From the NCBI GenBank assembly GCA_039654915.1, contig CM077594.1:100268893-100332892 (forward strand): a DNA stretch of 64,000 nucleotides. The letters are read 5' to 3'. Below are positions 56,813 to 64,000 of this stretch, in pieces. The DNA is from Aquilaria yunnanensis (Eukaryota; Streptophyta; Magnoliopsida; Malvales; Thymelaeaceae). The notes under the pieces were generated by a model that was not told where the DNA came from, ran no database searches, and saw only the letters and a list, made by a program, of their open reading frames with translations. The number at the start of each line of letters is the position of its first letter. Within the stretch, counting starts at the first letter, position 1. The translations under genes were made by a program, and so were the position numbers.

Positions 56813-59800
56813 CAGGGGCATAGCCAAGATTCTAGACTAGGGGCAGGGTGAGAGTGAAGACATGAATGACTTGTTAAAATATATAAATTTGCAATCAACA
56901 ATAGAAAACATCAAATAGCAATATATATAAACTCATGAAACTTAAAAATCTATAGTAATTAAGTTCAATACAAGAGTTTATAACTCAAAGTTTAACACGA
57001 CGCTCATTCAAATCTCTAAAATCATCAAGTATTAAATCTAAATTGAAAGTCTCCGTAATATATTTTTTAATATACAAAAGAAGACTATTAGCAAGATAAT
57101 CATTGTCCATTTTGTTTTTTAATTTAGTTTTCACAATTTTCATTGTTGAAAAAACATGTTCTGTAGTAACAGTTGACATAGAAAGACTCAATATCAAACA
57201 GATCAATCTATGAATCATAAAGTAATAACTTGACTTTTCGATAGTTGTTAAAACTTGTCATAACTCAGCTATTGATGATAATCCTTCAAAATCTGACAAA
57301 TTTCTAACGTTAGCATAAAAATGCCATAATTGAAAAGGCATCAAGTTATGTTCATGTCTTGAAAAATCATTGGGATAATATTTCTGGACAAGGCTGCAAA
57401 TGGAATCAATATCGAATGATTTGAACCCATCTTTTGGATTCAAACACAAGTTTAACTTCAAAAGCTCTATAAGACGCTCATTGAACCTAAAAAATATCTC
57501 CCGTAATTGAAAATCTATAGTTTCCTTGAACACATCAAAATGATAATAATGCCCCACATCAATATCATCATGACTACTATGCCTCACAAAATGGGGAGCA
57601 CTCATATTTGGAACATCAATATCATGTAGTGAGCAAAATGAGTAGACCTTTTGAATAAAAGAATTCCATCCATCACTCTTTAACTCTTGTAAGCACAATG
57701 AAGAAGTTCCCACCAAGTCTATTGTTTTTATAATTTCTTGACCCTTTTATTGTAATGGTTGGCATAGAACATCAGTAATACAAAAAATCTCATACATCAA
57801 ATAAGTAATGAAGATAAACTCAAATGAAAGCATTCTTTTCAAAGCAATTGCTGCATCTCCTATTGATTTATAACTAGCACAATCTTCCATAACATTTTCA
57901 AGAACCTTAAAAACAGCATCAAACATATTAAGAAGACTGCTAACTGATGCAAAGTGAGAACTCCAATGGGTATTACCCGGCCTTTGCAAAGTACCAATTT
58001 GGTTAGCACCAGTTTCAGTTTTAAGCTCATCAATAGATATCAAGTATGTAATATTATTAGCATGAGTAGCTTGCAACTCATTCTAGTGTTTACAAAAGGA
58101 AGTAACAACATTGACAACAAGAGATAAATTTTGAAAGAACTCATGTATAACATATACATGTTTTGTTGCCATAACTAATGCCAATTGTAAGCGACAAACT
58201 AAGCAAAAGACATAATATGCTTTAGGACAATCATTGAGAAACAATACTTGCAATATTTTTCATTCCCCATGCATGTTACTAGCACCATCATACCCTTGGC
58301 TACAAATATTTTGAACATTTAATTCATGATCAGAAAGAATACTACAAATCTCAGAGTATAAACTAGTTGATAATCTATTTTTCACATGTGAAATACAGAA
58401 GAACCGCTTCTATACACAACATTTGATGTCAACAAATTGAAGAACAAGGGCCATTTGTTCCTTTTTACTTTTATCACTTGCTTTATCCACAATGATACAG
58501 AACATCGAATTACCAATATCCTTACGAATATTCTTTCTTATATTTTTTGCAAATACAAGCAAGATTTCTTTTTGTATTATGGGAGATGTGTATTTTGCAT
58601 TGTAAGGAGCATTTTCTAAGACAACACTTGCCAGTTTATCATTATAAGATGCTACATATTTTAGTAGCTTAAGGAAATTTTCTTGATTTCTTGAATCAAT
58701 AAACTCATCATGGCCTCTAAACGCAATCCATTGAAAAAATAACCACTGGACAACATCGATTAAAGTTCTAAGCCGAAGTCTATTATTTTCAATCTTTTCC
58801 TCTGATTGTTTCTCTATTGCCTTATCAATATGACTGGATTGGTTCAATAATGCTGCACAATTACTCACAACATTATTGTGTGGGGAATAAGGGCCTAACC
58901 CCATACATTTGAGTAATGAGCAATTTTTTCCATTTTAACCTTTTTCCATTTCTAAAAACCATTCACAGTAAAAGAATCCCAACTATTTTGTGCTTTTTAT
59001 TTCTTCGTAAATAGATAGCAACAAAAATAGAATGCAACATTTTTTGTTTCAGAATACTCAAGCTAAGGGAATTTAGGAAACCATGAATATTGAAACTTTC
59101 ATTGATTATTTTCTGACCTTGAATGAAGATAATCACACTTGATTTGATAAGGACCGTCATTTAAGTACGCCCTTCTTATCTCATCCCATTTGTTGACCAG
59201 ATATGTCTACATTAGTGGGTGCAACCCTAGATAACGCATTATAGAAATATTTGTAGAAGTTGAAGTTCCTGGAGTTTGTTGAGAAGATTCAACAGTTGGA
59301 GATTGAAGATAATCTGCATCTCCAACAGATTCTAAAACCTTTTCCACCATTCATGGACATTGACCCTTTTGGGTTTGACTTTCACTTTCCAGTGGAGACT
59401 TTTTCTAAAAGAAGTAGAATAGTTTTTTTTTTGTTTGCTACCTATAGCTATGGAAGCAAACTTAAAACATCAAGATAACAAAGCTAACTGATTCAAAGTA
59501 AATATTTGTGCTAAATTCAGTGCTAATGCTTTATAATTTGTAAATATTTTTGAATATCAACTAAGTGGAATGATTTTTTTATCAACAAACAATAGCAAAC
59601 TTTTCCTCTTAAAAAGAATTTTAAGTCACTTAGAAGTTAGAACAATTCAACATGTACCAAGTACCAACTAATATACTCAGAATCTCTAACTCTAACCCAA
59701 CAACAAATCAACAGGCAACACTTTTTTATTTCTCATACATAATAGACACTCAAAAGCTTTAACCCAACAACAATTAAGTCTTTTCTTCCCTCTTCAAGAA

Positions 59801-60261
59801 ACCAAGTCAATTAAATAAAATCAACAAAAATAGTGGAGACATTGAAATGAGCTGCTTCACTAACCTGGAAAATCAGATTAGTCGAAAGGCATAAGAGACC
59901 AAATATGGGCAGAGAGCGAATTAGATTTGAGGGAAGGAGGTTGGTAGCCGCCACCTACCATTGAAAAGGAAGAGTGTGAATCACACGTAGCATCCACAGC
60001 CACAGAAACCTTTGTAATCGTAAATTGCAAATAGAGGGGATGAAGCTTAGTGAAACTGAAAAGGGAAAAAAACGTACTGGATTCATTAAAAATAGTAGTT
60101 TAAAACATATAAAATCTCCCATTAATTTTAAAACATACACATAGGTACCTAATTTTAGTTTTCCTACAATTATATCACATATATTACCTACCCCATAAAA
60201 TTTTCCAAAATTCTAGGGAGGGGGGGTGGCCACCCTCCATCCCTATTATAATATGCCCCTG
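56813..60261 (-). mobile_element. hAT transposon with broken transposase
   Basis: The left end CAGGGGCATAGCC and the inverted right end CAGGGGCATATTATAA share the typical plant hAT terminus CAGGGGCATA. The 8-bp flanks CTGGCAGG (56805-56812) and CTAGTAAG (60262-60269) agree at five of eight bases; the three differences are all transitions. It contains one degraded transposase gene on the minus strand. Confidence 0.78.
56985..59200 (-). pseudogene. hAT-family transposase (TTF zinc finger, DUF4371, dimerisation domain), degraded
   Basis: In order on the minus strand: near 59200-59040 an N-terminal TTF-type zinc-finger region in broken frames (DEIRRAYLNDGPYQIKCDY, then NVAFYFCCYLF). 58904-58410 is the DUF4371 part (FFQWIAFRGHDEF, FCIIVDKASDKSKKEQMALV, with Asp of the catalytic core). 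58076-57747 holds GTLQRPGNTHWSSHFASVSS. 57716-57258 holds FNERLIELLKLNLCLNPKDG and a YYPNDFSRHE segment. 57218-56985 is the hAT dimerisation domain with LSMSTVTTEHVFSTMKIVKT. At least five separate frames are needed, with stops such as that after 58410. This is the zinc finger MYM-type 1-like class common in plants. It is inactive. Confidence 0.88.
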
Positions 60262-60269
60262 CTAGTAAG

Positions 60270-63200
60270 AGATGCAACGGCATAAAGGAGAGGGTAGGTT
60301 GAGTGACCAGCAGAGGGCACAATGTTGTAATTTTGTCAAAAGGACTGAGCTTTTTGCTTATAATGAGAAGTGGGTCACGAGTGACTACATTCTAAGCCCA
60401 CTGGGCTAATTAATGGTAGATTAAAAAGAAGCTAAATAATCTGAACTGGCCCAGTGTCTACCTGTAATTATACTATATTCTAAAGAAGAAAGAGTTTTTA
60501 TTGTTCATCACCAGTAGTTTTCCACTGTCACTTTTTTTTTTTTTTTTTTTTTTGCTTCTACCAACTTATTGTCAAAACCATATTTTGGTCCCTAAATGTT
60601 TCACATCTGTCATAATGCTACCCCACTTTTATTTGTTGTTGCCAGATAGAGGGTAGACCATTTGCTGACAGTGACATGATTGTTATATCATAAAGATTAA
60701 GGAATATTACTAGCCATAATGAACATTACAGGGACTTAAGAGTATTTTGTCCCCTTTTTTGACACGTTACCCACCATTTCAAATTTTTTTTACTCTCCTG
60801 TAAAATGGTCAAATCTCTTCTTTAGTCCCTGGATATAACATTTCTGCCATAATGGTTCCCAACGTTCATGATCTGTCATATTTTTTTTTTTTGCCCTTTT
60901 GCTAATAAGAATTTTTGTATTTATTAGAAATCAAAGGTTTTTAAGGAGAATGGAAGAGGGCTATCTTGATCCCTGGTTGCAAGTGTGGCAGCCTTTCTTA
61001 TATGTTTTTATTAATCGTATTAAATACCAAAAGCTTGTTTTTTTTTTTTTGCATAGCTCGAGTCTGAGTTTTAATTATATAGGTTTGATTCAAAATTTTA
61101 ATTAGTTGAAACAAATACACACTTTTCATAATGTATGAATGCTTTATATAGATTTGATTTAGAGTTTTGATTAGTTGCATAAGTGAACAATTTGTATGAT
61201 ACATGAGTGCATAATTCTTAAAAGGTTTTATTTTCTCATTAATTCATTAACAAGGAAAAAAATCTGGAAAACCTATGCATGTATATTGTGCAATATTATC
61301 CTACACTATGAACACCAAAAATTTTCTAAATGCTAGAAACTTTCTTTCTCTTAATGGTTTTATTGAATTGATTAATCGAATTGCTTTAATCATTTTTCGT
61401 ATCTTTAATGCTCTTTTGATAGTACATAAACACATCTTCAGATAACTACTCTGTGTGCTTATAATTATTTATACTCAAATTTTACTTAATGTCAAGGTAA
61501 GCCTTAATGGTTAAATTATAAATCTATTAACATATATTAAGGAAAAATTTGTGTTTCAATCATATTATTTTGTAACTCATGATTGTGTTTTGCAGTATGA
61601 ATTATTCTCTATGGTTTAATATAATAATTTAGTCCATAATTGCTAAAATTGAAAGTAAATTTTTCTAAATAAATTTCTCATTGATGTTATCTAATTCGTT
61701 TTAACTTAAGTCAATTAACTTCAAAATGTTTTATTTTTATTCTGATATCTTTTTTACCTGAAATTAATTTTATGTAAAATACAATATTATATATTTTCAA
61801 TAATCCATTAAAAATAAAATTTTTATAATCTTACTAAATTTTCATGAATTTTTTAGTTTAAGGTATTAAAAAGGAAAATTCATAAAAACTGAGCAATATC
61901 ATAAAAATTTACTTTCAAGTGGATTATTGCATCTACATAATATTGATTTTCAGATAAAATTGATTTTAGGTAAAAAAGATGTAAAAGTAAAAATAAGTCA
62001 GTTGATTTAAATTAAAAGGAATTGGCTAATTAATTTAAGTTGATAAAAGAGGGGAATTTTTAGTGAACTATTTTTAATGAAAGAATTATACATTTCAAAA
62101 TACATATAATTTTATTTTTCTATTTAGCTATTTTCAATTATTGTTCAGGTTAGTTCGGCTTTAATCAATTTTTTTTCATATTTTTTTAATTATTTATTAT
62201 TTTAAATTTTTTATTAAAAAATACCCGCTAGATCGTACGTGCCATCATACCTCGTGGCATTCTTATTACTGATGGATAAGTGTAAGTTCATGACAGTCGA
62301 AGGTGTAACTATAATGTAATTTATGGATAGATGAGTTTAATTGTAAAAGGTTCAATAAATTCTATCTAAATCAATTTTGAACACTTTAGTATCGAAGCTT
62401 GATTAGATAAAGTATCAAATGTTTTTTCAAACTTAAATTTAATAAGACTCAAATTGGGTTCATGCATTAACCTATGTCCAAGTCTCGGGTTCATTGCACC
62501 ATTAGTTACAAACCTATAATTATCATTGTAAACTAATTGGTTCTCAACCTCTCCTAAATCTTTAAGAATGTTTGCCTATTGGTCCCTAGTCCTACAAAAT
62601 TCATCAACGCTGATATAAATGTAAAATATTAAAATTCTAAATTTTAATTTAAATTATTCAGTAAATATATTTCAGTAAAATCAAACTGTATTATAATTTT
62701 TTATAATTACTGGAACAATTATTAGTCTTTTTTCTCTCAAAATTGAGTTTATGTGCTAACTTAATCTTTTCCTATGATTAGGGACCAATATACAATATTT
62801 TTATAAATATTTAGAATCAATATGCAACAAAAAAGGGTGAGGATTGATTTCCTTAGCGAATAAGTTACTATATTCATATGATGTAAAAGTCGCTAATTGC
62901 GTGTCAAATGGCAATGTTGTCATACTTTCCATTACATTCAACGTTTTCTATTAAAATAAAAGGGCTATAATGGATAATTTTTGAAGGTTAGGGACCAAAT
63001 TAAAATAAATATATAAGTTATGGGTGAAAATGAAACAAAAAAAAAATAAGTCGGAGGTCACTTATGCACTCTACTGCACACATGGATCTGCTTGAAGAAT
63101 GAAAACATGTACAGGGATGGGAGTTATGCAAATAAAACCTATGGCCTGTAGATAACCGTTTGTGATGAGTGGTTTTGTAGGTAAAAATACCCTTAATGGA

Positions 63201-64000
63201 AAGGACATGAGTAACAATATTCATTTGTGATTAGTGGTTTTGCGAGATTCGAGGGATTCATGACAAGTAACCCGTCATGCATGTGATCCATGATTGGTTA
63301 AAGTGGAAAGGATGAAAGATTAGAGTGTTAAGTGGTAGAGAGTGAACAGATCGAGGTTAATGATAGTTTTTTTTTCCTTTTTTGATAATATATTGACTAT
63401 CCAAGGGTACACTCGTGGCATAGAACCGTAGATCGTAGGTATAGGTGTAAATTTTACCTACCAATTGATACCTGTGAATTCACGTGTAATACTTGTGGGC
63501 ACAAATAATAGGAATAACACACCCGTACTTAACATGACCCAAGCAGTTGTGATCCTTGAACACATAGCTTCAAACACTCGATGGGTTCCATGAAGCCATT
63601 CGATAAAATCATCATTCCGATTGCGTTGTTGTCTTAAACTAGTAGGGGCAGTTTCATGTTTCTACAACATGCCTATTTTAGAAATATTGTGTGTTGTTTG
63701 GTATAATGGAATAGAATAAATAAAATTTATAGTAGCCATTAATGAGGTTTCATGTTATACAACTAATCTTGAAGTAGTGATTGTTACAAACCATTTAGTT
63801 GAACAAGAAGAGCATTAGAGTACAAAAGGTAGTTGCTTTACATGTACATGCAACTTTTCTAACCAAAGTGTGATGAGATCTGACATCTATAGGAACATGT
63901 CCCATGTAAGTCGTAATTGACTAGTTGATTAAGTGTGCTCTATTTAAAATCTTCATGGTTCTAGTTATTTAACCTATTATACAGTCATGCATAAGTTATG
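60270..64000. other. AT-rich intergenic DNA
   Basis: I find no gene, RNA gene or bounded element. There are homopolymer T runs (60533-60553, 60880-60892). The short frames (60899-61105, 63018-63224) have no recognisable content. Confidence 0.5.

Overview
This is plant nuclear DNA, most likely from a eudicot. It is AT-rich and dense with nested transposable elements. It holds pieces of intron-containing plant genes (a bHLH transcription factor, a NIMA-related kinase) and has the usual plant element classes: Ty3/gypsy, copia-like, CACTA, hAT, MULE and L1-type LINE. I see no bacterial, organellar, rRNA or tRNA genes. I cannot name the species.

Layout. 1-1130 is a decayed Athila-type gag. 1643-19865 is one complete 18.2 kb LTR retrotransposon on the minus strand. 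It has 3608-bp LTRs with no difference wherever I compared them, a TCGGG target-site duplication, a primer binding site, a polypurine tract and a Tat/Ogre-type gag (13287-15038), but no recognisable pol. 19929-21049 is a small CACTA element. 21120-22250 is a LINE remnant. 22608-24067 holds the first exons of a truncated bHLH128/130-like gene. 24404-31000 is a CACTA element that captured the 5' half of a NEK kinase gene and has itself been hit by a hAT-like element. 34094-35323 is a MULE-like element. 36541-38700 holds LINE remnants. 41233-47221 is a CACTA element containing a gypsy-type solo LTR, which in turn contains a copia-like solo LTR. 48129-49699 is another solo LTR, 50163-52726 another CACTA, and 53340-53867 a 5'-truncated LINE. 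54308-54931 is a degenerate telomere-type array. 56813-60261 is a hAT transposon with a broken transposase. The rest is AT-rich DNA without genes I can recognise.

The most unusual object is the cargo of the young retrotransposon. Where pol and the 3' region would lie, it carries four intact ORFs on the same strand as gag. One is an intronless LONELY GUY-type cytokinin-activating enzyme (6824-7453). The other three are tandem diverged copies of a 182-residue zinc-finger protein (7933-8481, 8698-9246, 9536-10084). Their core, a basic GKSxYAKxRRAKR stretch followed at once by a Cys4 finger, resembles the cysteine-rich nucleic-acid-binding proteins of carlaviruses and relatives. LOG and two of the finger genes share a TATA-box module. 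A roughly 80-bp sequence just upstream of it is single before the finger genes but repeated about five times before LOG. I infer a mobile cassette with its own promoters that may combine cytokinin activation with a virus-type regulatory or silencing-suppressor protein. The structure is seen in the sequence; the functions are inferred.
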